Assembly: GCA_021432635.1 (NCBI GenBank)
Contig: MU270095.1
Span: 202,152 to 266,151 of the forward strand
Direction: 5' to 3'
Origin: Thozetella sp. PMI_491
Lineage: Eukaryota > Ascomycota > Sordariomycetes > Chaetosphaeriales > Chaetosphaeriaceae
DNA: 64,000 bases
The position numbers and the translations under genes are program-made. The notes under the pieces are model-generated. The model did no database searches. It was not told the origin of the DNA and was given only the letters and a program-made list of their open reading frames with translations. Position 1 is the first letter of the stretch; every line of letters begins with the position of its first letter. Positions 1 to 12,717 of this stretch are shown piece by piece.

Positions 1-3000
1 CATTTCCGCAGCGGTCAGACCCCGCCACCGTCTCAGGTACCGGCAAGAGCAACAGAGCGAACAGGCCAGGCCATTCGCCAAACGGAGGGCAGCATCGCCG
101 TAATTACGGCGGACGAATTTACGGACGAAGCTGCGGGCGAAACTCCCTCCACTCCCGTTCGTCAATACCCAGTAGGGTAGAGGGAAAGGGGGGTGGTCTG
201 TGGCACATCATCTGCCATTGTACTTCTTGCTCTCCACGGTAACAGTACCGAAAGCTCGCTCTTACATGCAGTGGCCTCATCGGTCACCGCAAGTCATCCG
301 CCTGGTAGGGCTGGCCAATCAAGACGGCAGGCTCGATTCGTCAACTCCAAAAGCGGGACACACTTTGCAGCACACCTGCGGTGCGATAATTATAGAGCTC
401 CGCAAGACCAGAGAGTTGGCCGACCGTCCTGTGCGCCGTTCTCAAAGCGTATTCCAAATCGTTGCCGCACTTGTTCGCCCCTGGCTTGGGCCGGCGTATC
501 ACCAGGCTTGGCCCTAGTGCGCGAGGGCAGGGCGACGGCCGGGCTGTCGGGTTTCTTTTTCATTGAGTCCGGCGGTCGTGATCCTTCTCCCCACATAGCT
601 CCAGCTAGCCGGGGGTTCCGCAGGCGAAACTCATAACCCCTTGGTCCGCTGGGCGACGTCATCAATGTGCGCAGCACCGGGCTACACGATGGGCCGACCG
701 ACCGAACCACGGGGACGGCCTGCAGGAATGACCAGAAGCTAGGGAGGAAAGGGCCTGGGCTGGGCTCGCGTGGGTGTGCCCACCCTTTTCCCGATGCCAA
801 GCTTTCAGACGCCATAGACGCGTCAGGCGCGTGTGCATCTAATTGGGACATCTGGCGCGCCTCGATTATCGCGCACAGCCCCTGCCCTGCGAACAGAGCC
901 GGGCAGTGACATAAGTGACTCCCGTCTTGGCTTCGCCGGCCCTCGGGCTAAGGCCGAGCCATCCGAGCGCCATCGCTCGCCTACTAACACTAGACTCCAC
1001 AAAGCCGTCTCAACTACCAGGTGCTCCGTAGGTAAGGTATGTACGGAGGTATAGTAGCCAAGGTAATTATGTCGACTTCCCAGGGGTTTGCCCAGTTTAG
1101 TCTGTTGAAACGGCGTCGTGGATTTCGTCCCGCAATAGCTCAGAGAGGCGCCAAGGACGGCACAGCTAGGGCAAAGCGCTGCTCGGGGCCGAGCAATTCG
1201 CTGGCTCGCCCCGCAAGGATGGTGTCGGCCGCCATCTCCAGAAAAAAAGTCTCTGCCTGGTTTCCAAATGTCCCCGCTAAACTCACGGATTTGAAGACTT
1301 TTGGAAAGAATGGAAAGTTTTGCCTTGCATGGCCGCATGGCCGCCGTCTGGCATGATTCCACTCCAAAAGCAGGGCAAAATGGTGCTAGAGCCCCCCCCC
1401 CCAGGCGCGTCCCCACCCCCGGTGGCACGAGGTACTTGTGGGAGGGCATTTCGGAATTTGTACGGGCTTTTTCTACGGACTTGTCGTTCACTGATTAGCG
1501 AATGGGGAAAGGGGGTCCGACGTACTCGCCTATCGTATGGAAAACCGCAAATGGCATAGCTCCCCCCCTTACGCTGCTCTGCGAGCCGCACAGCTGCCGG
1601 CCTGGCCATCTCACGGGTGCTACAGATACGTGGGTCGCGCGGTCGACCTGGCCTCCCTTCTTCCTTTTCCGGCCGGCACCTCTGGTACACATGCCGTACA
1701 TAGCACGCTCCCTTGGGTCGGCCACAGCATTCGGGCCTGCCCAGGTGGCGTCTCTCGTGGCTTCCCAGTTTCCAGTAAACCGCCCCCGAAGGATGAGCCA
1801 GAACCACGCGGCCGATGCAGCTGGGCGAATCGGCAGCTAACACGCCCTGACCGCAACATGGACGTCTGTGGGTAGGCAGGGCTGGGCCACACACGGGGGG
1901 GTGCATGCGAGACTGCGTCACCTCCAGACCCTGGGAAGTTCTGCGCCCTTCTTCTGGGCTTCCGTTCAAGGTTAGGCACGTCTTCCCGGGGGCAGGACCG
2001 GTGGCTCACTCCGAACTCCTCCCCAGCCTGCTCCTGGTGCGTCGCTTCTGGTTGGGCCCTTCGGACCCGAAACGGTGCATCACTTGTTGGCAGTGCCAAT
2101 AGGCGATGGTCCGGCCAATGAGACACGCCGCAGCCTGAGAGGACGGGGGTTGCGTATACTCCTCCCTCGCTCCCTGGTAGAGAATGGGAGCAAGGGCTAC
2201 GAGACCCGGCCTTCCGAGCGGTCAAAGGACAAACACAATCCTGAATGCCTGTCGGTAGCACAGCACCTGGACATCATGGGACTCAGAGCTCGGGAAAGGA
2301 CGGTCCTGCTGGCGACCCCTCGGATTCCGCTCGAGCGATTGCCTCGACGCTTTTTGGTCCCCCCTTGTGACCGGCTCGGCCATTCTGGCGGGCCAGCCAA
2401 AAGTTCTGCACAGCGCATTCCGTATAGGCTATACGCGGGGTGGATATGCCACGCCCTCGCCATAGTAGTAGTCGCACGGCGACCTCACGAGGCCAGGGCC
2501 CCAAGGTCCGCTGCATATAGTGAGTGGTATTGCTTCGCAAACTCGGTTGCCCCCCCCCTCGCCCCCCCCCCCCCGCGAACCAACCCACGGATAATGACAA
2601 AGAGACGAGGCCACGGTACCGCCGCCCAAGGCGTCCCCCAAGGTATCTAAAGTATCCATCTTGTGCCGTCAGCCCCTCGTAGCTTCATTGGGTGTATCCT
2701 GCCCCTCCTCCCTTCTTCCCTCCCGCATCTGCGCTTGTGCAACGATGCCCGCTCTTTCGTGTAACCGCCCACGGCCGGCCTGGAACGCTGACAGCAGGTT
2801 GAGGCCAACTAACCGCCCAACTAACATACAAAAGGCCTATGTGCCCTCGCTGTCGTGCATCGCAGTAGAACAAACGGCAGCAATAATGCAACTCATCGCT
2901 GCACCCACCCACACCCCGATCGGCAGTGGTGGGCGACCTAGTCGTTGTCCGGATTTAGGTCGACCATGGCGATTGGACGGGCCGTTCAGTGTCGCCGACT

Positions 3001-3763
3001 GGGCGGCCTGAGGGCGTTAGCATGCGGCTCGGCTTCGGTCCTGAGAGCGACAGCCCATCGCATCCCCCCCTCTTCCCAACGCGTAGCCTCGACTCGCACA
3101 GTGCACGTATGGGACTTGTGACTCCAATGCGCTAGAGGCGCGGGTCAACTGCTCCCCTCGCCCTTCTCTCCCGAAAGGCGGTGGAGCCTCGCCAGAGGGA
3201 CGTTGCAGTAGCCTATGTCGTGTGCGCTCTCCATCCCCGTCGACGTCGAGGGAGACCGATGTGCCTTTCACGTCAACGGTACCCGAGGGATCCCGAGATG
3301 GACCTCTTGGCCTGCCGTGTCCACAGTGGAAAGTTGCCTGCGTCCGAAAGTCTAGTTTGGGGAAAGCCTTTGCGATAGCCAAAGGCCTAGCGCATGCTCC
3401 CCTGAGGCCCGCCGACTGCATGCTCGCGGCACGAACCCCCCTCCCCTTCCCCAGTGTGACACGTCGCGCCCTACGAGCAGCCCCCAAATATATCCCGTAG
3501 ATTGACTTCTCACTTTGGCTCAGTCGGGTCCCACGGATCCCCGCCGAGGTCTGAGGAGACGAGAAAGTCCACTTACCCCCCCTCCCTTCCCCTCTGCCAA
3601 GTGACCATCCCTAGCAGCATACCCTCCCCCGAAACCTTCGGGACTAGAGCGAATTCTGCCTGCAGAAGGTCGGTGCTGCGGCTCTCCCCAGGCTGCGTGG
3701 TCCTGCAAGGGCTCAACTCCGTGGTGTGGTCTCCTCTCTCCGTGGAGGCTCTTCTAGGAAAAA

Positions 3764-3802
3764 GCCAGGCTCCGCAGCCAGGCTCCGCGGCCAGGCTCCG
3801 CT
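3764..3802. repeat. Tandem repeat, three 13-bp units
   Basis: Three head-to-tail copies of GCCAGGCTCCGCN differ only at the last base. This is a minisatellite-like array in otherwise unannotated DNA, and I can assign no function to it. Confidence 0.8.
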
Positions 3803-5784
3803 GTGGAGGATGCCCAAGACGCGAAGACGCGAGGGGGGGGTAGAGGAGGGATCGGGTCAAGGACGTACGAGGCTTGCTCCGAACCAACTTCGTACAGTGC
3901 TAATTTTTATTTGCGGTCGTCCACGCGGAGGAAAGCCCAGGCGGCGCGAGAAATGGCACAGGGCACAGAGGCGCAAATCAGAGGGAAGACTATACGAAGG
4001 AACCTCCCAACGCCCCCCACCTCGCTCTCGTTTCGTTCCCTCGCCGTTTTCTTCTTGCCGTATAGCTGGGACCCAATGCTGCCGAGAATATGCCCCAGAG
4101 GGCCAAAAGTGCGCTGCCGTATCGAGCCTGATCGGGCTGCACTTTCGCAGATCCCAGCCGAACCCAGCCCACCCGCGCTGTGAGTCTGCCGACGTGCCGG
4201 CATGCGTTTATAACCCCCCTCTCAGGTTAGGTCTGTGCATACGCTACCTCGTTTCCTACCTGCCCCCCCTCGCTGAAAGGGACCTTTTGAACCTTGGGAC
4301 CCTTCCCCTAGGCGTGTTTCAAAGAGGAAATGTGTCGCCGTGGCGGGCATGGCGGGCAACCAAAGGCGTTGCTGGCCGCCAATCTTGGCCCCCACTGCGA
4401 CAGCCAGCTCGAGATTGAAGGGCTCGAATACTGGCCAAGTAAAGCACGTTCCAGCCCTTCCCTACGCCAAGCCACCCCTTCCAACCCGTCTCCCCCCCCC
4501 GAGCGCGTCCCTTCTCCTCCTCCCACTGAACGAGATGCCTGTCAAAAGATCATCCGATCGGGCTCGGCGGAAACGTCAAATGCGAATGCGCAGGCCTAAG
4601 TGATGGCCGCAATGCGCACGTCCACTCGCAAGTGTAGGGCTTTTACGCCCCCTCCCCCCCCCCCCCCGGGACCGAACAGGGGGGCCAGGGTCGGCCATCC
4701 TGCAATCCACCAGTGGCAGAGTCTTCGGGAGGGGAGATCGTCCTTTAGACGAGCTCCGCCCACGAAAAGGAATTAGCGGAGTTGTCGGGCAACACTGGGC
4801 TTGTGGGGATAACACGACCTACGTCCGGGGCTGGTCGGCTTTGCGCCGTACTGGACGACCGATCACCGATAACCCGGCGACTTGCGACGAGGACGACAGG
4901 GTTGGCGACTTGGCCCATGCCCGGCACAAGTCCAGCCTGGGCGTGCCATCGTGCCAAGACCGCGTCACTCGCTCGCCTTTTTTTCTGCGTGCAAGCTAAG
5001 AGAACAAAGGTCTGACTGGCACCCTCCCGCCCCTGGCATTGCGCGGGGGGTGGAAGGGCGACAATCTCGTCAGAAAGCCTCTCCCGTCTTATCGACGTTG
5101 TTGCCCCAGTCCCCGTTGTCGGCCTGTCAGATCTTTATTTTTTTCGACCCTCTCTGGCTCACTTTCGGGTTTAGGTCTTGCGGCCGGAAAAGGCAAGCAA
5201 ACGTAGACTACGCAACGGTCCCCATAAGGCTGAACCTGGAAAACCCCCCCTTTTTCCCTCATCTTTCTCCCTAAAGGGTATATGGTGCCCACTACGGCGG
5301 CAGGTAAGATTGCGAAGTACGTGTGGTAGGGGAAGGCCCACAAGCTTGTGCAATGCGCTGCGCTGTTCGGGGCCCGGCCCTCTCCGCCTCTCCTCCAAAG
5401 GGTCGGGATCGGGGTTTTTAGGAGCCCAGCCGAAAACCCCGAATCTCCTTCACCTCGCAAATTGGGCGAATTGGGGGCACGGGCGGTGGGAAGGGAGAAA
5501 GCATAGCAGGTGGCGGAAGGGTGAGTGGGGCCGAGAACACGATGGGAGGAGACACAAGGAAGCACGAGGAGCAGCAGGGAGGCGATAAAGCATAAGTGAT
5601 TTAACAAAGTTTATTTGTTCATTCGTGCAATTCATCATCGCTCGAGCGGCGTTGTGTAGTATAGTGGCAGTGGCTAAGGTAGCCCGGTTCCTTCGCGCGC
5701 AGCATATGCCCCAAAGCAGCACAGTAGCTCCGTCCCAAGAAACGCTCGCCCTTTTGTTCCCTCCCAATTCGTCGTGACCAGTCC

Positions 5785-5809
5785 CCACGGTCGAGCCCTT
5801 CGACCGTGG
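5785..5809. other. Perfect hairpin, 10-bp stem and 5-nt loop
   Basis: The arms CCACGGTCGA (5785-5794) and TCGACCGTGG (5800-5809) are exact reverse complements around the loop GCCCT. The element lies about 0.3 kb beyond the stop codon of the bZIP gene. It could be part of a structured RNA or a cruciform. The sequence shows the symmetry but no function. Confidence 0.7.
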
Positions 5810-6122
5810 ATTGGCGTAGTTAAGAGACAAGATGTTGCGCCGTACACTCCCATGTTGGTCACCCAAAATCCTGTATCCGCCGCGTAAACAAGAGTAGAAT
5901 AGCAAATTCCAAAGCCCATCGCATGCAGTTTGCCTCCCGATTGAACCCCGCAGATAAACCCAGTCCGATTAAACATTGGAGCCTCGTGCCCGGTCCGGCA
6001 GTCCCGGCGAGCAAACCAGCGCCCGCCCTATCCCTTCCCCGCCCGGGCGGCCAGCTCGGGTTGGTCGTGGTGGGAAGGGGAGAGGGTGGGGAAGAAGAGA
6101 AGAGATCAATGCCACATGTGCA

Positions 6123-7127
6123 TCACAGTTGCTGTTGGACCAAGCCGGGCGAGCCCGGCATTGACAGCGGCGTTGTAGGGTACTCGTAGCTACCCGAGTC
6201 CGAACAATTCGCCGAGTGGTCAAAAGAGTGCGACAGAGGAGGAGTCTGTGCCAGCCACCCATCAGCAACGGGGATCTCGGTGAGAGTGTTGGGCTCGCGA
6301 GGAACTCACATGCGGGTTCGAGTCGTAGGGCGAGGGCGCGCCGGTGCTCATCTCGAGGCCGGGAACGTATCCCGGGTAGTTCATGTAGGGGGTGAGGCCG
6401 TCCTCATGGCCGGGGAACTCGCGCTTGATGGCCTCGCTGAAATGGGTCATGGGCGGGAGGGTGACGGGGACGGGTCCGGCGAGGTACTCTGGCTGGTAGG
6501 CTTCTGTCGTCATGGCCCGGTAAGGCTGGGCGGCGCTGTAGGGCATGAGAAGCTCCTCAGGCGGCGGGGGGTAGGCCGAGTAGGCGAACATGGGCGGCGT
6601 GTTGGACCGCTCCCGGTCGTCGTAGGTCTGAGGGAAGAGGTACTCGTCGTCGTTGTGCATGGGCGGCGTGAACTGGCTCTGGGTCATAGGCTTCGGCGGG
6701 GCAACCGCGGCCTGCTTCTTGGGCGTCTGCGGGGACGGCTTCTTGCTGGCGTTCTTGGCGGGGGCCTTCTCGTTGCCAGAGGAAGCTCCGTCCGAGGTGC
6801 CCGCGCGCCTCTCGAGGTCTTCCAAGCGCCTCTTAAGCTTCTTGCCTACAAAGGAGGTGAGTCTTAGCCGCGGCGTCCTCCCCAGGAGGAGGCAGGGGAG
6901 CGAAGGAGACGAGTTCCCTCGCGTGGAAGCTACGTACGGTAGTTGCGCTGAGCAATGCGGTTCTGTATCCTCCGGCGCTCGGCAAGATCTGAGATCTTGG
7001 TCCAGTCCTCGTCGGGGTTGGCGGAGCTGCTGAAGGCGCTGCTGGTGCCGTGGCCCGAGTACTGTCGGGGCGGAGGCGGGGCCGGTTGTGCCGCGTAGGC
7101 GTACTGATGTTGAGGCATGGCGAACAT
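6123..7127 (-). CDS. Fungal bZIP transcription factor
   Basis: Predicted sequence-specific nuclear DNA-binding protein of 282 aa. Three exons: 7127-6938, 6845-6310 and 6245-6123; introns of 92 and 64 bp with GT-AG ends. The first intron cuts the last Arg codon of the basic region, and splicing restores a continuous basic region and leucine-zipper start. Residues 39-64 hold DEDW, then AERRRIQNRIAQRNYR, a fungal NxxAQxxxR signature close to the Yap/Pap1 type but with Tyr where those have Phe. The zipper after it is short. Residues beyond about 90 are Pro/Ser-rich and probably activating or disordered. The third exon restores a tail containing YEYPTTPLSMPGSPG, which I recall from related fungal bZIP proteins. 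Without it the frame ends in an unrelated 15-residue tail. The start is the first ATG of the frame. It stands alone between two gene-poor stretches. The target pathway cannot be told from sequence. Confidence 0.88.
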
Positions 7128-7424
7128 GGTGGATGTGTGGTGTAGCTGAGGCTATCTGCTCAAGCTCGCACTTTGTGGGGTTGGGTGGGTGAGGGAAGAT
7201 GGAACAAGATGATGAGGTCAGAGACGGATGATGAGAGGAGGCGAGACGAAAGTTATATGTCTCCAAGGTAGAATCTCTGGATAGTCGGACCCAAGATGGC
7301 GGGATAGCTCGAAGGAAGTGTTTCGGGAGGGGGGAAGCTCAAGTTTTAAATATTCAGAGAGGCGCCATCCTCCTTCTTGCGAGGCGTCTCGAGGGTACTT
7401 GAGAAAGATACCTGGGCTAGGTTG

Positions 7425-7520
7425 GGTACGTACCGTACGTACCACCAACTTCGAGGAGATCGGCACAGCAGGTCACCCGGGTACGTACCTTCGTACCCTT
7501 GGTGCAGTTTGGTACGTACC
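7425..7520. promoter_or_regulatory. Cluster of palindromic GGTACGTACC sites upstream of the bZIP gene
   Basis: Three exact copies of the 10-bp palindrome GGTACGTACC lie at 7425-7434, 7480-7489 and 7511-7520. A 9-base partial copy abuts the first (7435-7443). The cluster lies 298-393 bp upstream of the bZIP start codon. Each copy contains TACGTA with an ACGT core, the kind of dyad that bZIP dimers bind, so autoregulation is a reasonable inference. The repetition is seen; the binding is not shown. Confidence 0.5.
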
Positions 7521-10500
7521 TACCACGTCTAGGGCGAGCAGGGGTGCCGGGTGTGGATGGGGGTATGAATAAGACCGGGGGAGGGGGTGGGAAAGTTAAG
7601 TCAAGTGGAGCCTGGGACACAAAGGCCGTCCTGCAGAGAACCTTGGTTACGAAGACTCGATTGGTCGGGCTGGGACCTGAGGGAACTTGAAGGGAACCCC
7701 CTTGTGTCTCTCCGTCTCCATGGGCCATGCCATGGAGCGGGACGCTGTCCCGCGGGAGGCAAGACGGAGTAGGAGGACGAGACAGAGAATAACAGAGCGC
7801 TCGTTGCTTGGGCTTTGCTCTATGCGCTGCAGAGGTGCAAAGAATGGCGAGACATGGAGCACGGCAGACAGGCAGATAGACCAGCCGGCCACTACCTCCT
7901 CAGCTGCGGGCGTACAAGCCATTCCTCTCCCCTTGCCCAGCCGGACCTCCCGTTCCAGTCCGCCTCCGTCCTGATATCCAGGCTTGTTTGGGAGTTCGCA
8001 GAACCAGTAGGTCGGTGGATCTGCACTGCAGAGCATCGAAAAGAGGGCTGGCTGGGGGAGGGCGTACCGACGACGGCAGACACAAGTACCGTGTGGTCTA
8101 CGGCAGGTCGCGTAAACGGACTGAACGGAACCAGCAAGGGACTTGTCGGGAACATGGTCCCGGTCCCCTAGCACAGGTGGGTATGGCGCACCGTCGTTGA
8201 CGGTTTTACGACAGACGCATCGCTGGGCTGGGCTGTGTGCGGGCATGCCTGTACGCAGTACGCAACACGCAGTAGCGAGTCCTACTGCGGAGTGCGAGAA
8301 AGAAAAGAAAAAAGGAAAATGAAAAGAGGCCCACTGCGCGAGCGGGAACGGGGCAAGCAAAACCGCTGACCAAGCGGGCCTCAAAACGGAGCTGCCTGGG
8401 ATAACTGGGGCGACTCTTGGGCAGTGCCCCCAAGCCCGAGTCTGGCTGGCTGGCTCGGGCTCAGACGGACGGACGGGGGTGGGTTGTGGGTGGGTGGTGT
8501 GGGTGGACAGGCGCTTGCACGGGGTCAGGACTATGTTGGGCAAAATACTGTTCTATTTCGGGGGGGCTAAATGACCAAATTGGATCGAGCTAGAGGGTGG
8601 TGTCATAAAGGCGGCGAGAGATATTTCTGGACGACGCTGGGTTACGGAGCTCCCCGTTGAGTTTGGGCGATTCGGGACCGGCAGACGAGGGAGGGGGGTG
8701 CGGGAGCATTTGGAAGCAGCAAGCCACTGGCGGTGAGCGGGTACGACTGCCCAATCACAGCGCCCTCGCTTCCCAGCGCCTTGGTGCCTTCTCGAAGGCC
8801 GACTGGCAACATTCGACGACAGCGCCCCTCCCCCCCCCTGGTCGCTTCCTTCCCCCCGGACCCTCATAGGGCTGGGCAGCCGACTTGGAAAACGGTGAGG
8901 TCGCAAAATTAAAAGCGTGAAGGCACACCCATACCCACACCCAAGACCCCGTTATGATCACTATCGCCGTTTGCGGCAAGTTTAGCAACACTTAGACCAC
9001 CATCGCAGCACTAGCATGTGGTCCACTCTACCCGCCCAAGGATCTGCCTTCTATGCAGAGTACGTAGCATCTGGGAGTCTTGGAGACGAGGCTGCCGTCC
9101 GACGCTCCACACAAGCCTTCCTCCCCACCACATCCTTCTCTGCTCCCCCCCCCCCCCCCTCCGTCACGTCTGCCACTAGACGCCGATGATGATATCCTGG
9201 GTATCCGAAGGGCCGGAGGGCAACGAAGCTCAGGCAAAACAGGATGGCCAAAAAAAGATAGCGCCTACCATGCGGTGACACCCGGTTTGCCAGAGTCATC
9301 GGGAAATTTTTTGGGTCTTCCTTGTCCTTTCTGGTGGGCTGGCAAGTTAGGTAGATGGACAGGGTCGCCATCGGTGGCCATTCTCCTCCTCCGCCTCCCG
9401 CACCTCGCTCGTGCCGGCCCCGTAGTACGGCCGTGGGCTGCACGAAGCCGTCTGGCTTTGGCTGTTGCCTGTGTCGGCGACGAAGGTCCAGTGACAGGCC
9501 TAGCAACGGGTTGCCAATATCGCCTCGCCCGGCATCTCCCTCACCCGTGCGCTGGTGTGGAATCCGACGTTGCGGTAGATCGGGGATAGGCGATGCGGCA
9601 GCTCTCGCAAATGCAAATTGTCCCGCCCCCTCCGCAGCATGTAGCCCTATGGAGGCTACACGTTCCGACGGCGGCGTCATTTCCATCTGGCCGCCGCCGT
9701 GCACACGCGCACACGATTGGCTGGATCTAGCAGCATATACGATGAGCGCTTCTCATCGCCACGATGGCCCTCTTGCCCGCCTGCATAGGCTCCCCCGGGG
9801 CCTCAACGTTCCCAGCGGGCACGTACCAGGTGGTACCCGACCGACGCAGTGGTCCTTCCTAGCAATTAGCGAGCAGCGACGGGCGTCGAGTCGTTGCCGG
9901 CTCGTACCCCCTCTATAGCAAAACCTCGCTGTATCTCGCTGTATCGACCGGGGGCGTCGCCCATGCACGATTCGACCAGGCAGATAGTTAAGCTTCTTAG
10001 ACCCAGACGAGCCAGTTTAGCTCCCCTGCCCAGCCCTGTCCTGTCTGCTCGCACCTCGCAATCTCGAACCGGAAACGGGCACGCGTAGCCTGGGCGGTGG
10101 GCCCGTTCGGTAACAGAAAAACTCGCCGCAGCACCGTAAACTAGCTAATGGATTGCTTCCCTTTTGAAGGCAGGTGGAGCCCCATGCGCACAACATATCC
10201 TAGAGGGTCCTACGGAGATCGCACTGTTGATGGGCAATATCATGTGGATACGGGGTCGCGGGCAGCCGCCTGTACTATGTATGGGCTTTTGGTGGTTTTC
10301 ATTTTTTAATTTTCAATTTTTTCGGGCTAGACCAGGGAACCTTCTTTTCTACTCAATTTCCCCCTTCTCTCTACGTGGGCCCTCTCCTGGGATCTGGGTT
10401 GTTGTTTTTTACCGCGCCGTTGCAAGATGGCTTAAGACGGGGGGGGGGGCTCGTCGCCAAATTCGAGAAGTTCGGGCTTTGAATAAGTTAAACGTGGGCA

Positions 10501-11400
10501 GCAGCATACACGTACGATCGGGCCAATCGTGCACCTGGAGCCAATCTCGTTGGAGGAGACAGAGTCGGCGCTGGAAATTAAGGGCCCCCAAAAAAGGTCG
10601 TTGTAACGTCGTGACGCCACACTGCCACTCCTGTGGTACGCATCCAGACGTCTAGATGCCTTCCTAATCTGTCCCCATTGCGCGCCTTCCCCTCGGCCCC
10701 AGCTTTCAGCTGGCCGTCGCCAAGGCCGACTCAACGAGGCTTGCCCGTCGACCTGGAATCGGCCATTCGGCCATGTGGCGGTCGGGCTCCACCCATTTTC
10801 CTCCAGCTGCCGCAGGAGCCAGGTCTTGGGAGGTCGGCGATGCAACATCTCGTCCTGTTGCCGTCGCAAATTCTTTCAGGGAAATGCGGTACACTGGATG
10901 GTGCCTGTCCAGCCTGTCCGGGCCTTCGCATAGTCGTACAGCAGCAGAGGGGTCTAGCTCTTCTGCCCCCACTCCCCGGCGCATCGCCGTTTCTTTCCCA
11001 AGGCTTGCGTGTGCGGCGCGCGCGCGCTATCGGGAGGATTGAGAGGGAACAATAGGCAATCTGCATGGTACCAGCGAGCATCCGGATTTGCCCAGGAGCC
11101 GTTTCGCGATCGTCCTATACACGCGGCCCACGAGCACTATGTGCGTATGGATGCGGCAATCAATCTGTAAACAGGACAGGAGCACGCTGCTTTGTTTCCT
11201 TGGTTGGGCAAGCGGAGCCGGTCCAACGAGTCGTCCGTGGCCGTCAGCTAGTCCGCTGCCGTGCGATTTAGTCCGTCGCTCCTGTCCTAGACAGTTCTGA
11301 TTCATGATACCTGCAGCGCTGTACGCACCGACCAGTCGGCTACTGTGCCCGCGAGAGGGGCATGGGACCTTGTGTTCCTCCCCCTGTCGCCGACTCTTCG

Positions 11401-11430
11401 GGGGGGGGAGGGGGGGGAGGAGGGGAAGGG
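11401..11430 (+). repeat. Long G-run tract, potential G-quadruplex
   Basis: Four or more runs of at least four guanines separated by single or paired A bases make a strong G-quadruplex-type motif on the plus strand. Similar tracts occur at about 21964-22003 and 23561-23578. Only the motif is visible; folding is inferred. Confidence 0.6.
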
Positions 11431-12683
11431 GTTCACCATGGCATAGGGTTGCAGCAGCCCCAGCCGTCTCCGCCTGTCCCGGGTCCTGCCAATTTGCGTG
11501 GAGCAGCGCGGAGTTTGAGGAACGACCCTGGGTGTTGTCGGCGAGACAGCATTGGCACTCCACCAAACGGGGGGCCCAGTGCTACAAAAGTTTCCAAGGC
11601 ACCACGGCGGCTACCAGGAAGACGGGGGCCTAGGGCTTGTCGAGACGGGAGCCACCAAAGTCCTGTATTTCCTCTTTCTGCCTGGCCGGGCAAGGACCAC
11701 GCCCTGTCGCCGATCGAAGGAAGTTACGATGCCCCACCCCCAAAATAACAGTACGACGTTCGCTCTCCAATGCCGAGCGCCCGGTTCGCCTGATTGGATT
11801 GTTCGTCCCGGCGCCCAAGGTCCCAGCCCAGCCCTGGCCCAGCCAGTCCCAGCCAGTCCCGGCCGTGGAAATTTGGCTGCCTGGCGAGCCTAGCAGAAGC
11901 CCCTTCGCAAAACCGCGCGCGCCCAACCTTCGTGTGGCGCCCGGCAGCCTCAGGCTCGTCCACCAAAGAAATTGGAGCGGCCGCCCCCTGCTAACATCTG
12001 CGGTTGACGCACAGCCCGTTAAGCCCATGTCGTGGTAGAGAACCGAGACCAAAGACAACAAAAACACTGCAAAACAGGAACACTGCGGCCACAAGCGCAA
12101 GCTCACCCGCACCCGCACCCGCAATTGCAGCGGCGAGTCACACCGTACTCGCCACCGCGGCCAGCCCTCCCCCCCTCCCCCTTGAATCCCGCGGCCGCTG
12201 GACAATGCTGCTATAGAGCTCATTAACAAGGATTACAAACCAGCCATGTCTAATTTACTAAAGTACAAAGCATGCTCGGGACGCGCTCCCTCTCAAGCGC
12301 GCGGCGCAGCGAGCCCGGACACATGTTTTCCGCACGCCATGGCCCCCTGGCAGCCAAGGATGCCCCTCAACGGTCAACCGTTGTCTGCTCCGTTAACTTC
12401 CACGGGACGGTTTGTCATCACCTTGCTGATCCTTCTGCCCTACGAGCGGCGCCAGCCAATCAAAAGCCATCCCATAAACAGAAAGGTATTACCTGATTAG
12501 GAAGGATATACGACTTAGACGAAGCAAAACACTAGCCTACACCCGCCCCATCTCCTGTCCGTGCTTCACCTTGTGGGGTCCCTATAATGGGAGAAAGACG
12601 TGGGTGGTATCCTGACTCTCTCTACCTCTGGAAATGGTTCTAAGCCGTCTGCTGGCTCGAACTAAAATTGGGCTAAGAAAATA

Positions 12684-12717
12684 GCACCGGTTCGGCTCCG
12701 AACCGTCGCGCCGGTGC
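12684..12717. other. Nested inverted repeats with two alternative stems
   Basis: An outer pair, GCACCGG (12684-12690) and CCGGTGC (12711-12717), encloses an inner pair, CGGTTCGG (12688-12695) and CCGAACCG (12698-12705). The pairs overlap by three bases, so the two stems compete. It is not a tRNA: no tRNA arms or B-box fit. Confidence 0.6.

Larger units (their letters stand above)
1..6122. other. Intergenic, no gene recognised
   Basis: This is GC-rich sequence with many C-homopolymer tracts (for example near 1391, 2551-2574 and 4651-4667). Open frames of 60-228 codons occur on both strands and overlap one another. None carries a motif I recognise, and none joins to another through plausible introns. 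I read them as chance frames in GC-rich DNA. The last 0.5 kb lies 3' of the bZIP gene and holds a hairpin and an RNA-gene-like patch, listed separately. A short tandem repeat lies at 3764-3802. Confidence 0.6.

Noticed and set aside
7647-8543. 298-codon open frame on the minus strand upstream of the bZIP gene
   Set aside because: Low-complexity Pro/Arg/Ser/Cys-rich translation, no known motif, overlapping open frames in other phases; typical of GC-rich non-coding DNA.
12645-12670. GTTCGAGCC on the minus strand, a possible tRNA B-box
   Set aside because: The flanking bases do not form a T-stem, and no A-box lies at the right distance.
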